Part shown: positions 37,197 through 46,733 of the stretch, piece after piece | Numbering within the stretch: position 1 is the stretch's first letter | Layout: each line of letters begins with the position of its first letter | NCBI GenBank assembly: GCA_902786465.1 | Contig: CADACQ010000004.1 | Span: 1 to 64,000 of the forward strand | Source: an uncultured Eubacteriales bacterium | Lineage (GTDB): Bacteria; Bacillota; Clostridia; Christensenellales; CAG-138 | Length of the DNA: 64,000 nucleotides | Direction: 5' to 3' | Program-made: the position numbers and the translations under genes | Notes under the pieces: model-generated | What the model was told of the DNA's origin: nothing | Database searches by the model: none | What the model saw: the letters and a program-made list of their open reading frames with translations, nothing else

Positions 37197-39958
37197 GACC
37201 GATCCGACTCACCATGTCCGCCTTCGGGCCCTACGCGGGGCGGACCGTCATCGACTTCGACAAGCTGGGCCAAAGCGGCCTGTATCTTATCACCGGGGAC
37301 ACCGGCGCCGGCAAGACCACCATCTTCGACGCCATCACCTTCGCCCTGTTCGGGGAAGCCAGCGGCGAGAACCGGGCCCCTTCCATGATGCGCTCCAAGT
37401 ACGCCGCGCCGGAGACTCCCACGGAGGTGGAGCTCGTCTTCGCCTACGGGGGCAAGCGGTATACCATTCGGCGCAATCCGGAGTACGAGCGGTTGAAGAG
37501 CCGGGGCACGGGCACCACCACCCAGCTTCAAAGCGCAGAACTCCGGTACCCGGACGGCCGGATCGTCACTAAACGGTCGGAGGTGGACGAAGCCGTCCGC
37601 GCCATATTGGGTGTGGACAGGAACCAGTTCTCCCAGATCGCCATGATCGCCCAGGGGGACTTTATGAAGCTCCTGCTGGCGGACACCAAGGACCGGCAGG
37701 CCATCTTCCGGGAGATCTTCCAGACCCGGTACTTCATGGAGCTCCAGGAGCAGATGAAATCGGCCTACGGGAGCCTGCGAAACGAATATGAGCGGACCAA
37801 CGCCAGCCTGTTCCAGTATCTGGACGGCGTTACGGCGGACGAGGATTCGGCCCTGTTCGCGAATATCACGAAGATCAAGGACAGGACGCTGCCCTTTTCC
37901 GATTCCTTCGACATCGTCCGGGCCCTCATCGAGCTGGATGAACAGACCCTGACCCGGGAGGGGACAATGGAGGAGGCTTTGGAGCAGCGCCTCATCCAGG
38001 TGAACGCCGCCCTGGGCAAGGCCGACGCAAGGGAACGGACCGAACAAGCCCTCCAAGCGGCTGAGAAAGAGTACGAGGCTGCCAGCGCGGAGCTGGCGGA
38101 ACGGGACGACGCCCGGCAGAAAGCCAAGGCGGAGGAGCCCAGGATCGAGGGGCTGAAAACCCAGATCCACGCCCTGGAAGCCCAGCTTCCCGACTACGAC
38201 GCCCGGGAGGACAAGCTGACGCTTCTGCATACGAAGCAGCGGGAGCAGACCGCTGTGGCCCAGAAGAAGGAGAAAGCGGCGGCGGACCTGGCGGCCGTCA
38301 CGGCCAAGCTGGGGACCCTGAAGGCGGAGCGTGCCGACCTGGAGGATGCGGGACGGCAGAGGGAGAAGCTGCTGGCCGAGAAACGGGACGGGGAAGGGAA
38401 GCTGTCCGAACTCAACAAGCTCAAGACACTTTTGGACGAGAGGATCGTTTTGGATCGAGCCTGCGCCGCCGCTCAGCAGACCTATCGGCAGGCCCAGGCG
38501 GCGGCCGAAGAGGCCCAGGCGGTCTACGAGCGCATGAATCGGGCGTTCCTGGACGAGCAGGCCGGCATCCTGGCGACCACCCTTCGGGAGGATACGCCCT
38601 GCCCCGTGTGCGGTTCCCGACATCATCCCAGCCCGGCCAGCTTGTCCGTCGACGCACCGGCGGAGAAGGACGTGGAGCGGGCGGCCAGGGACGCGGAGCG
38701 GGCCAAGAAGGCCGCCGCCAGCGAGAGCAAGACGGCCGGAGAGCTCCACGGCAGGGCCGAAGCCATGAAGGCGGAAGTCGTGGGCCTGACGGTGGAGCTG
38801 CTGGGGGAAAAGGACCCGGATCGCGCCGCCTCCGCGCTCGTCCGACAGGACAGGGAACTGCGGCAGCGGCTGCGGGACCTGTCGGCTGCCATCGTCGCCG
38901 AGGAACGGAACCTGGAACGGAAAACGGCCCTGGATGCCCAGATCCCCCAGGCGGAAGAAGCCCAGGTGGGGCTGGTTCGGACCATCCAGGGGGCGGAGGT
39001 GGCTTCGGCCACCCTTGCCGCCCAGATCGAGGAAGCGGGATCGGCCGTCAGGGAACTGGGCGCCAAGCTCCTCTATGGGAGCAAGACGGAGGCCCTGCAG
39101 GCCCGGGATCGTCTCGCCGGGGAGCAGCGGCGGCTCGAATCGGCCATAGCGGCCACGGAATCCCAGTATCAGGCCTGCGCCCAGCGATCGTCCGGGGCCC
39201 AGGGCAAGATCCAGTCCCTCCAGGAGCAGCTCAGCCATGAGGAGCCGGTGGATAAGGCGGCCCTGTTCCAGCAACAGTCCGACCTCCTGGCCCGGCGGAA
39301 AGCTCTGGCGGACCGGCAGAAGGCGCTCCACGCCCGTTTGAGCGCCAACAAGAGGGCCCTGGGGCATATGACCGAAAAGGCGGCGGAGCTGGAAGCTTTG
39401 GAGCGGCGGCTCACCTCCCTGAAGGCCCTGTCCAACACCGTCAACGGGAACCTGACCGGCAAGGAAAAGGTCATGCTGGAGACCTACGTGCAGATGACCT
39501 ACTTCGATCGGATCATCGCTCGGGCCAACACCCGGCTCATGGTCATGTCCGGGGGCCAGTACGAGCTCAAGCGCCGCATGGAGGCGGAGAACAAGACCTC
39601 CAAAAGCGGCCTGGAACTGGACGTGAAGGATTATTACAACGGCACCACCCGCAGCGTCAAGACCCTGTCCGGCGGGGAATCCTTCAAGGCGTCCCTGTCC
39701 CTGGCCCTGGGGCTGTCGGACGAGATCCAGAGCATGGCCGGGGGCATCCGCCTGGACACCATGTTCGTGGACGAGGGCTTCGGCTCCCTGGACGAGGAAT
39801 CCCTGCGGCAGGCCATGAAGGCCCTGTCCGCTCTGACCGAGAGCAACCGGCTGGTGGGCATCATCTCCCATGTGGCCGAGCTGAAGGACAGGATCGACCG
39901 GCAGATCGTGGTGAAGAAGGACAAGAGCGGCGGCAGCCGGGTGGAGATCGTCGTATAA
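37193..39958 (+). CDS. sbcC: Exonuclease subunit SbcC
   Basis: This 921-residue SMC-like ATPase holds the DNA-end-processing complex with SbcD. The Walker A motif GDTGAGKTT lies near residue 35, long coiled coils flank the zinc hook CPVC (470-473), and the C-terminal lobe carries the signature LSGGESFKASLSLALGL and the Walker B region MFVDEGFGSLDEES. Length is near the family norm (about 1000). It is coupled to sbcD. Confidence 0.95.
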   Translation: MRPIRLTMSAFGPYAGRTVIDFDKLGQSGLYLITGDTGAGKTTIFDAITFALFGEASGENRAPSMMRSKYAAPETPTEVELVFAYGGKRYTIRRNPEYERLKSRGTGTTTQLQSAELRYPDGRIVTKRSEVDEAVRAILGVDRNQFSQIAMIAQGDFMKLLLADTKDRQAIFREIFQTRYFMELQEQMKSAYGSLRNEYERTNASLFQYLDGVTADEDSALFANITKIKDRTLPFSDSFDIVRALIELDEQTLTREGTMEEALEQRLIQVNAALGKADARERTEQALQAAEKEYEAASAELAERDDARQKAKAEEPRIEGLKTQIHALEAQLPDYDAREDKLTLLHTKQREQTAVAQKKEKAAADLAAVTAKLGTLKAERADLEDAGRQREKLLAEKRDGEGKLSELNKLKTLLDERIVLDRACAAAQQTYRQAQAAAEEAQAVYERMNRAFLDEQAGILATTLREDTPCPVCGSRHHPSPASLSVDAPAEKDVERAARDAERAKKAAASESKTAGELHGRAEAMKAEVVGLTVELLGEKDPDRAASALVRQDRELRQRLRDLSAAIVAEERNLERKTALDAQIPQAEEAQVGLVRTIQGAEVASATLAAQIEEAGSAVRELGAKLLYGSKTEALQARDRLAGEQRRLESAIAATESQYQACAQRSSGAQGKIQSLQEQLSHEEPVDKAALFQQQSDLLARRKALADRQKALHARLSANKRALGHMTEKAAELEALERRLTSLKALSNTVNGNLTGKEKVMLETYVQMTYFDRIIARANTRLMVMSGGQYELKRRMEAENKTSKSGLELDVKDYYNGTTRSVKTLSGGESFKASLSLALGLSDEIQSMAGGIRLDTMFVDEGFGSLDEESLRQAMKALSALTESNRLVGIISHVAELKDRIDRQIVVKKDKSGGSRVEIVV

Positions 39959-39985
39959 AATCATCGAACATTGGAGGGAAACGAG

Positions 39986-40438
39986 ATGAAAACTTTGGTG
40001 GCGTATTTCAGCGCTCAGGGGACCACGGCGGCCCTGGCGAAGGCGTTGGCGGAGAAGGTAGGGGCGGACCTGTTCGAGATCAAGCCCGTGACGCCCTACA
40101 CAGCGGCGGATATCCGCTGGACCAACCCCCTGGCCCGGTGCAACCGGGAGAAGATCGGCAAGAAGGACGTGCCTGTGGCGGGCACCGTGGCGGACTGGGA
40201 GAGCTATGATCTCGTGTATCTGGGCTTCCCCATCTGGTACTACGGCGCGCCTAACGTGGTGAACACCTTCTGCCAGAGCTATAGCTGGGAGGGGAAGCAG
40301 GCAGTGCTTTTCGCCACCTCCGGCGGCAGCGACATCGGCCGCACCGCCGAGAAGCTCCAGCCCTACATGCCCGGAGCCAAGATCCTGAAGGCCCGGGTCC
40401 TGAAGGGTGCAGAGGGGCTGGACGAGCTGCTCGGCTGA
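39986..40438 (+). CDS. Flavodoxin
   Basis: The 150-residue protein resembles FMN-binding flavodoxins of the flavodoxin_4 type: LVAYFSAQGTTAALAKALAE forms the phosphate loop region and FPIWYYGAPNVVNTF is typical. The ATG at 39986 follows GGAGGGAAACG. It could carry electrons for an unidentified reductase. It is separated from sbcC by 27 bases. Confidence 0.85.
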   Translation: MKTLVAYFSAQGTTAALAKALAEKVGADLFEIKPVTPYTAADIRWTNPLARCNREKIGKKDVPVAGTVADWESYDLVYLGFPIWYYGAPNVVNTFCQSYSWEGKQAVLFATSGGSDIGRTAEKLQPYMPGAKILKARVLKGAEGLDELLG

Positions 40439-40507
40439 GGCAGCCCTTCCGTAAGCAAACGCGGTATGGTATACTGAATCATACAGGATACGCCGGGAGG
40501 TACGGAC

Positions 40508-40747
40508 ATGACCTACGAGGAAGCGAAAGAGACCATACGGCCGGGCCGATACCGCCATTTCAAGGGCGGGGAATACGAGGTGCTGGGCGTCGCCCGGCAT
40601 TCGGAAGACGAGTCGCCCATGGTGGTCTATCGGCCGCTGTACAACGACTCCGGCCTCTGGGTCCGGCCTGCGGACATGTGGAACGAAACCGTGGTCCAGG
40701 ACGGAAGGACCTATACCCGCTTTGTGCGGGTGGAGGAGCAGGACTGA
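40508..40747 (+). CDS. DUF1653 protein
   Basis: A 79-residue protein with RPGRYRHFKGGEYEVLGVARHSE and VVYRPLY, the hallmarks of DUF1653, a small beta-rich domain of unknown function. GGGAGG precedes the ATG by 7 bases. A TATACT-like box near 40470 may be its promoter. Confidence 0.8.
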   Translation: MTYEEAKETIRPGRYRHFKGGEYEVLGVARHSEDESPMVVYRPLYNDSGLWVRPADMWNETVVQDGRTYTRFVRVEEQD

Positions 40748-40771
40748 CCTTTTGCCGGGGAGGAGGACGAA

Positions 40772-41803
40772 ATGAAGCGCACGACATGCTGGCTGCTGGT
40801 GGGGACGGTGCTCCTGTCCCTGTGCTGCTGCGCGCCTGCCGTGCCCGCGTCCGCTGAACTGACGCCGGAGCAAACGCCCTCGGCGCCTACGGCAGCGGCC
40901 CTGACCCCGGCGCCTACGGCCATCCCCACGCCTTCGCCGACGCCCATTCCCACCCCCACCGCCACCCCGGTCCCCACGGACACCCCGGAACCCACGCCGC
41001 CCCCCACGCCTACGCCGGAGCCGCGGCCCTTGGTGGAGATCGTGGAGGAGATGGCCGTCTACTATGCTAGGGACGGGGAGAAGGCTCTGGGGAAAGTGGA
41101 GGAGCTGCTGGGCGAGATGGCGGCCGCCTACCCGGACGACGCGCAAAGGTGGGCGAAGATCATGGACCGGTGGCGGACGCTGGACGAGCGGATCGCCGTC
41201 AATATCGGCGTGCTGCCGGACGGGCTGCCGGACACCGACGAGCTGTGCATCGTGGTCCTGGGGTACAAGCTCAAATCCAACGGTTCCATGCAGAAACACC
41301 TGCGGGATCGGTTGAACGTGGCCCTCAAGTGTGCGAAGAAGTATCCCAACGCCTACGTCCTCTGCACCGGCGGCGGCACCGCTTCCAAGAAGAAGAGCGC
41401 CACGGAGGCGGGGCAGATGTCCTCCTGGCTGAAGAAGAAGGGCGTGAGCAAGCAGCGGGTCCTGGTGGAGAAGGCCTCCCGGACCACGGCCCAAAACGCC
41501 CGGCTCAGCCTGGAGATGCTGTGCAGGGATCATCCCGAGATCAAGTATATCGCCATCGTCTCCGGCGACTATCATATCAAGGCGGCCACCCTGTTCTTCG
41601 AGGCGGAGGCCATCCTGCGGACGGCGCCGGGGGACGAGCCCGCCATCACGGTGATCGCCAACGCCGCCTGCAGGACCTCCAATCAGGATCAGTCCGCCCG
41701 ATACCGGGCCGGCGGCCTCGTCGAGCTGGCGGGGAACAGCAAGGCTGCCAGCGACCTCACTCACGACCGCTACGACATGAAGAAGTATCCGCCCCTGCCC
41801 TAA
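40772..41803 (+). CDS. Secreted YdcF/SanA-type (DUF218) protein with a Pro/Thr linker
   Basis: The 343-residue protein has an N-terminal export signal ending near ALP-type small residues or a cysteine triplet (LCCCAP, an imperfect lipobox), then a linker of repeated PTP/TPT units (about 31-86), a helical segment and a DUF218 domain (about 115-330) with VVLGYKLKSNG, LCTGGGTASKKKS and the phosphate-like segment SRTTAQNARLS. DUF218 proteins act in the cell envelope in ways that are poorly known. The linker suggests the domain is held away from the membrane. GGGGAGGAGG precedes the ATG. Confidence 0.8.
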   Translation: MKRTTCWLLVGTVLLSLCCCAPAVPASAELTPEQTPSAPTAAALTPAPTAIPTPSPTPIPTPTATPVPTDTPEPTPPPTPTPEPRPLVEIVEEMAVYYARDGEKALGKVEELLGEMAAAYPDDAQRWAKIMDRWRTLDERIAVNIGVLPDGLPDTDELCIVVLGYKLKSNGSMQKHLRDRLNVALKCAKKYPNAYVLCTGGGTASKKKSATEAGQMSSWLKKKGVSKQRVLVEKASRTTAQNARLSLEMLCRDHPEIKYIAIVSGDYHIKAATLFFEAEAILRTAPGDEPAITVIANAACRTSNQDQSARYRAGGLVELAGNSKAASDLTHDRYDMKKYPPLP

Positions 41804-41831
41804 GGGCGGCGACATATAGGGACAGAACGAA

Positions 41832-42926
41832 ATGCGTTTTATCAGCGAGCATATCCTTCCGGGGGAAGTCCATTCTGACGACGTCCTGGCGGGCATCCCC
41901 CACGGCCGTGCCTCCGAGGCGTTGGTCCCGGGGTGCTTGGTCCTGGAGGGCGGGGCCTTTCGGGGCCTGTACACCCAGGGTTTTTTGGACGCCATGATGG
42001 AGAACGGGCTCAATCTGAGCTGCGTCATCGGCGTGTCCGCCGGAGCTTTGGCCGGGGTGAACTATGTATCAGGGCAGATCGGTCGATCCGCCCGCACGAA
42101 CCTGGCCTACCGTCACGACAGCCGCTACATCGGGGCCAGGTCCCTGCTTCACAGCCACAGCATCCTGGACGTGGGCTTTCTCACGGAGGAGCGGGGTGTG
42201 CTGGAACCTCTGGATCGGGCTCGGTTCGACCGGCCGGAACAGCGGTATGTGGCCGTGGCCACCGACTGTGAGACGGGGGAGGCGACCTACTTTGAAAAGG
42301 GGAAGTGCGGCGACATCCTGCTGGCCGCCCGGGCCTCCGCCACCATGCCCTTCATCTCCCCGGTGGTCATGATCGAGGGGACCCCCTATCTGGACGGGGG
42401 CTGCGCCTGCGCCATCCCCTATAAATGGGCCATGGAGGAGGGCTTTGAAAAGATCCTGGTCCTGCGCACCCGGGAGCTTGCTTTCCGGGACAGGGGGCGG
42501 GTGCGCCGCCGGGCGGACGCTCTGGCCGAGGGTTATGTGAAGCGGAAGCTTCCCGGCGCCGGACGGATCTACCGGGCCTATCCCGCCGTGGCGGAACGGC
42601 TGGTCCGCCGGGAGCAGAGCGCGGTGAACCGGATCTATCGGGACTATCCGGCCCTGGCGACGGCCCTGACGGACGGGCCTAGGCGGTACAACCGGCAGTG
42701 CGACGAGCTCCAGCGGCTCCATGAACAGGGGCGGCTGTTGCAGATATGCCCCTCAAAGCCCATCGAGGTGGGCATCATCGAAGGGGACGTAAACAAGCTT
42801 CGGGACCTGTACTTCCTGGGCCGGGCAGACTGTCTGGAACGGCTGCCCCTCCTGCGGCGGTACCTGGGGCTGAAGGATACGAACGAACGAATATACACAG
42901 GGGGAAGCGACCATGGAAGTCTATGA
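41832..42926 (+). CDS. Patatin-like phospholipase
   Basis: The 364-residue serine lipase shows the oxyanion segment LEGGAFRGLYTQG, the nucleophile elbow GVSAG (Ser69) and the catalytic aspartate in LDGGCA (Asp188), the patatin Ser-Asp dyad. There is no signal peptide. It resembles YjjU/RssA-type bacterial patatins. Its final 14 bases overlap the glycosidase start. Substrate is unknown, probably a phospholipid or acyl ester. Confidence 0.88.
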   Translation: MRFISEHILPGEVHSDDVLAGIPHGRASEALVPGCLVLEGGAFRGLYTQGFLDAMMENGLNLSCVIGVSAGALAGVNYVSGQIGRSARTNLAYRHDSRYIGARSLLHSHSILDVGFLTEERGVLEPLDRARFDRPEQRYVAVATDCETGEATYFEKGKCGDILLAARASATMPFISPVVMIEGTPYLDGGCACAIPYKWAMEEGFEKILVLRTRELAFRDRGRVRRRADALAEGYVKRKLPGAGRIYRAYPAVAERLVRREQSAVNRIYRDYPALATALTDGPRRYNRQCDELQRLHEQGRLLQICPSKPIEVGIIEGDVNKLRDLYFLGRADCLERLPLLRRYLGLKDTNERIYTGGSDHGSL

Positions 42927-45345
42927 ACGGGAACATCTGGACATGCTGCGGGGGCATCTTGGCGACTGCGCGGTGCTGCTCAAGAGCGACGGGGCCTTTC
43001 CTCTGGCGGGACCGGGGCCCATCGCGGCCTACGGCAACGGGGTGCGCCGGACCGTCAAGGGCGGCACCGGCTCCGGGGAGGTGAACTCCCGGTCCTTCGT
43101 GACCGTGGAACAGGGGCTTCGGGAGGCGGGCTTCACCCTGACCACCGGGGCGTGGCTGGACGGGTATGACCAGGCCTACGCCAGGGCGAAGAAAGGTTTT
43201 TTGGAGCGGCTCAAGGCGGAGGCCAGGGCCCATCATACCAACGTGATCGCCTACGGCATGGGCAAATCCATGCCGGAGCCGGAGTACGATCTGCCCCTCG
43301 GGGAGGAGGGGGACGCGGCCATCTACGTCCTTTCCCGCAACTCCGGCGAGGGGAGCGACCGGGACCCTGTGCCCGGGGACATTTTGCTGACGGCGGCGGA
43401 GATCCGGGACATCCTGACGCTGGATAAGAAGTTCGACCGGTTCATGCTGGTGCTGAACGTGGGCGGGCCCGTGGACCTGGGCCCGGTCATGGAGGTGCGG
43501 AACATCCTCGTCCTCTCCCAGCTGGGGGTGGAGACGGGGGCGGCCCTGGCGGATATCCTGCTGGGGAAGGCCAACCCCTCCGGCAAGCTCACCACCACCT
43601 GGGCCCGGTGGGCGGACTACCCCACCGTGGGAGACTTCGGGGACCACGACGACACCCTGTACAGGGAGGGCGTCTACGTGGGCTACCGGTACTTCGAAGC
43701 GGCGGGGAAGGAGCCCCTGTTCCCCTTCGGGTACGGCCTTTCCTATACCACCTTCGAGCTGACGCCGGAGGAGACCCTTTTGGACGGCAGCGCCGTGACC
43801 TGCCGGGTGCGGGTGAGGAACACCGGATCGAGGCCCGGCCGGGAGGTGGTACAGATCTATGTGAGCGCCCCCGACGGGCGGATCGACCGGCCCCGGCAGG
43901 AGCTGGCCGCCTTCGCCAAGACCGGGCTGCTGCAGCCCGGGGCGGAGGAAATAGTGGAGGCCGCCTTCGACCTTCGGGATTGCGGGACCTACGACATGGC
44001 CCTGTCCGCCTACGTGCTTTTGGCGGGGGACTACGTGCTGAACGTGGGGAACGGCAGCGATTCCGCTGCTCCGGCAGCCATCTTGCGGCTGAATGAGGAG
44101 CGGATCGTCCTCCAGGCCAAGCGCTGCCTGGGGGAGCCGGGCTTCGAGGACTGGAAGCCTGAACCGCAGGAGCGGGCGGCTTTGCCCGAGGACCTGCCGG
44201 TGCTGACGGTCGGGGATATGGAGACCGGGACCGTGCCCGAAGCCCGGGCCTATCCCATCGAGGACAGCCTGCGCGGCGTCCCCGACCAGCAGCTGGTCTA
44301 CGCCAACGTGGGGGCCTTCGCGCCCGGCATCAGCGCCATTCTGCCCATCGGCGACTCCGGCGTCCACGTGGCCGGAGCGGCGGGGGAGACCACGTCGAAG
44401 CTCAAGGATGCGGGCATCCCGCCCCTCATCATGGCGGACGGGCCCGCGGGGCTCAGACTGTCCAAACTATTCTATCGGGACAGGCAGGGCGGCGCCCACG
44501 CCGTGGAGCACAGCGTGGTGCCCGAGAGCATGACGGAGCTGATGGGCCCGGTGGTGAAGTTCGCGGTGGGCCTGTTTACGGGCGGGAAGAAGCCCCCCAA
44601 GGGCGCTAAGATCGAGGAGCAGTACTGCACCGCCATCCCCATCGGCACCGCCGTCGCCCAAAGCTGGGACGTGGATTTCGCCCGTCTGTGCGGCGATATC
44701 GTGGGGGACGAGATGGAGCGCTTCGGGGTACACCTGTGGCTGGCCCCGGCCCTGAACATCCATCGGTCCATCCGCTGCGGAAGAAACTTCGAATACTTCT
44801 CCGAGGACCCGCTGATCGGCGGCAAGATGGCCGCGGCCCTGACCCGGGGCGTCCAGGCCCATCCCGGCCGGGGCACCACCGTCAAGCACTACGCCGCCAA
44901 CAACCAGGAGTACAACCGGTACGGCAGCAACAGCCGCGCCTCCGAGCGGGCGTTCCGGGAGATCTATTTGAAAGGCTTCGGCATCGCCGTCCGGGAGAGC
45001 CAGCCCAAGGCCCTCATGACCTCCTACAACCTGATCAACGGCGTCCACACCGCCCAGCGCCGGGATCTCATAGAGGACATCCTCCGGTGCGAATACGGCT
45101 TCGAAGGCATCGTCATGACGGACTGGGTCCTGGGCCTTATGAACAGCAAGACCAACAAGCACCCTGCCGTACAGCCCCGCATGGTGGCGGCGGCGGGCGG
45201 GGACCTGTTCATGCCCGGCTGCCAGGGGGACTACAAGGACATCCTGGCGGGCCTCGAATCCGGCGACCTCTCCCGGGAGCAGCTGCTTATCAACGTCTCC
45301 CGGCTCTATCGCCTGGCCCGGGAGCTGACGGGGGATAGGGACTAA
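42913..45345 (+). CDS. Domain-permuted GH3 glycosidase
   Basis: The 810-residue protein carries the parts of a family 3 beta-glycosidase in rotated order. The C-terminal-type alpha/beta sandwich (NSGEGSDR, LVLNVGGPVDL, ILLGKANPSGKL, LFPFGYGLSYTTFEL) comes first, then a fibronectin-III-like domain (about 285-380), and the catalytic TIM barrel (DGPAGLRLS, WLAPALNIHRS, GRNFEYFSEDPL, KHYAANNQE) comes last. The nucleophile is Asp737 in MTDW. Similar swapped enzymes are known in ruminococci. No signal peptide, so it acts in the cytoplasm, perhaps on imported beta-glucosides. The start overlaps the patatin gene. Confidence 0.85.
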   Translation: MEVYEREHLDMLRGHLGDCAVLLKSDGAFPLAGPGPIAAYGNGVRRTVKGGTGSGEVNSRSFVTVEQGLREAGFTLTTGAWLDGYDQAYARAKKGFLERLKAEARAHHTNVIAYGMGKSMPEPEYDLPLGEEGDAAIYVLSRNSGEGSDRDPVPGDILLTAAEIRDILTLDKKFDRFMLVLNVGGPVDLGPVMEVRNILVLSQLGVETGAALADILLGKANPSGKLTTTWARWADYPTVGDFGDHDDTLYREGVYVGYRYFEAAGKEPLFPFGYGLSYTTFELTPEETLLDGSAVTCRVRVRNTGSRPGREVVQIYVSAPDGRIDRPRQELAAFAKTGLLQPGAEEIVEAAFDLRDCGTYDMALSAYVLLAGDYVLNVGNGSDSAAPAAILRLNEERIVLQAKRCLGEPGFEDWKPEPQERAALPEDLPVLTVGDMETGTVPEARAYPIEDSLRGVPDQQLVYANVGAFAPGISAILPIGDSGVHVAGAAGETTSKLKDAGIPPLIMADGPAGLRLSKLFYRDRQGGAHAVEHSVVPESMTELMGPVVKFAVGLFTGGKKPPKGAKIEEQYCTAIPIGTAVAQSWDVDFARLCGDIVGDEMERFGVHLWLAPALNIHRSIRCGRNFEYFSEDPLIGGKMAAALTRGVQAHPGRGTTVKHYAANNQEYNRYGSNSRASERAFREIYLKGFGIAVRESQPKALMTSYNLINGVHTAQRRDLIEDILRCEYGFEGIVMTDWVLGLMNSKTNKHPAVQPRMVAAAGGDLFMPGCQGDYKDILAGLESGDLSREQLLINVSRLYRLARELTGDRD

Positions 45346-45355
45346 TCCTTCTCTT

Positions 45356-45409
45356 TTGCCGCTTTTTCTATTCAGTGAAAAGAAAAAGCGGTGGAAAAAG
45401 AAAAGCTTA
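45356..45409 (+). repeat. Palindromic intergenic repeat R2
   Basis: CCGCTTTTTCT (45359-45369) faces AGAAAAAGCGG (45381-45391), followed by AAAAAGAAAAGCTT. It lies between convergent genes, where a hairpin could act as a two-way terminator, although no T run follows. Confidence 0.7.
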
Positions 45410-45471
45410 AAATAATGGGAAGTACAGCGCAAGCCATACTTCCCATTTATGTTCCTTTGAATGCCTTTTTA

Positions 45472-46470
45472 TCAGTGACTGGTGGCGGCGCTGGAGGCGG
45501 CGGAGGAGGCCACTACGGCGCACATGAGGGCCTGCTGGGCGGCGATGATGGCCAGGGTGGCCTGCTGGGCGGCGGCGCCCACCAGCTCCACAGGCTGCTT
45601 GGGCTCCGCCTCGTGCTGGAGGGACAGGAGCATGGCCGCGTGCATGGACCGGGCCCGCCTGTCGAGGCCGAACACGCCCTTATAGCCCTTCCGCTTGGAG
45701 AGGAGCGCGTCGATCTCCAGCAGCTCCCTGGCCAGATCCTCCTGGAACCGCTGCCCCAGGGACAGGGCCGCCAGGATGGGCAGCTGCCAATCCTTGCCAT
45801 ACTTGCCGCCGGCCTCCTCGATGGCGTTGAAGATGCCGATCATCCGGAAGGTCTTATCCACCGGGATCTCCGAGGACAGGGCCAGCACGTGGGAAGCGGC
45901 CTGGAGCCCGTTCCCGCCGGGGAAGCGCTCCTTCAACAGCCCGTAGCATTTCTCCATGTCCTCGATGAGCTCGTCGTCGCTGCGGGCGCTCTGACTGAGG
46001 AGCAGGGCGAACACGTTGTCCTCCTGCCCGGTCAGGAAGGGATGCTCCTTCTTCATGCGCTGGTAGAGCCCCTTGCCCCGGGCGGCCAGGGCGGGCACGT
46101 CCTCCTCCTTCACGGCGTCAGACAGGAGCATAGCCGCCAAGGCCAGGTACTCGGACCCATAGAAAGCTTCCTTGAGCAGGGCGTAGTACCGCCGGGTCCT
46201 GTCCCAGCGCTCCTCCGGATCGTCCCCCGCGGCCAGCATGCACAGCAGCGGCAGCTTCACGTTTCCTCGGAAGCTGGAGAAGACGCTGGTGCTGCTCTTC
46301 ACCAGGGCTTTGCACCGATCCAGCTGTTCCGCCTCCACGGGCTTGTCCGCGGCCAGGAAGATCTGGGCGCAGACGGGGTAGATATACTCGCTCTCCATCC
46401 GAAAAGCGGCGCGGATGGCGTCTCTCGTCTCGATGAATCGGTTTACCAGTTCCTCGGGCGTCTTGTTCAT
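45472..46470 (-). CDS. DUF4003 protein
   Basis: The 332-residue soluble, helical protein resembles the DUF4003 family of Firmicutes (MLAAGDDPEERWDR, YGSEYLALAAMLL, MHAAMLL), including the small-residue tail rich in Ala and Ser. Function is unknown. It is transcribed alone from the minus strand, divergent from the rnf operon. Confidence 0.7.
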   Translation of the reverse strand: MNKTPEELVNRFIETRDAIRAAFRMESEYIYPVCAQIFLAADKPVEAEQLDRCKALVKSSTSVFSSFRGNVKLPLLCMLAAGDDPEERWDRTRRYYALLKEAFYGSEYLALAAMLLSDAVKEEDVPALAARGKGLYQRMKKEHPFLTGQEDNVFALLLSQSARSDDELIEDMEKCYGLLKERFPGGNGLQAASHVLALSSEIPVDKTFRMIGIFNAIEEAGGKYGKDWQLPILAALSLGQRFQEDLARELLEIDALLSKRKGYKGVFGLDRRARSMHAAMLLSLQHEAEPKQPVELVGAAAQQATLAIIAAQQALMCAVVASSAASSAATSH

Positions 46471-46619
46471 GGGGCTACCTCCTGTGGCAGGTTTTCTATC
46501 AATATATCAGTATATCACGTTCTTCGCCGCTGGGAAAGGGGTGACCGGCCCTGATTTCCTCCTTTTCCGTCTCCCGTTGCGTGCGGAAAACATTTTTCCA
46601 CGAAAAAGCGCTCTTTTGG

Positions 46620-46648
46620 TTTACAAACTCCGCCGCATTTGATATCCT
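46620..46648 (+). promoter_or_regulatory. Possible promoter of the rnf-nrfA operon
   Basis: TTTACA (46620-46625), 17 bases, TATCCT (46643-46648), about 85 bases before the rnfC start. The gap 46471-46733 shows no other feature. Confidence 0.4.
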
Positions 46649-46733
46649 TATCAAGAGTATACGTTTGCTCTGTCTGTTTTTTTGCGCCGTCCCCCAGGGA
46701 CGGGAGACTATGTTGACAAAGGAGGGATCGAAT

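Noticed and set aside
37124..42028. Minus-strand open frame of 1,634 codons opposite sbcC and its neighbours
   Set aside because: It is a mirror of G+C-rich codon bias in plus-strand genes with clear motifs (SbcC, flavodoxin, YdcF-type). It has no ribosome site or recognisable domains.
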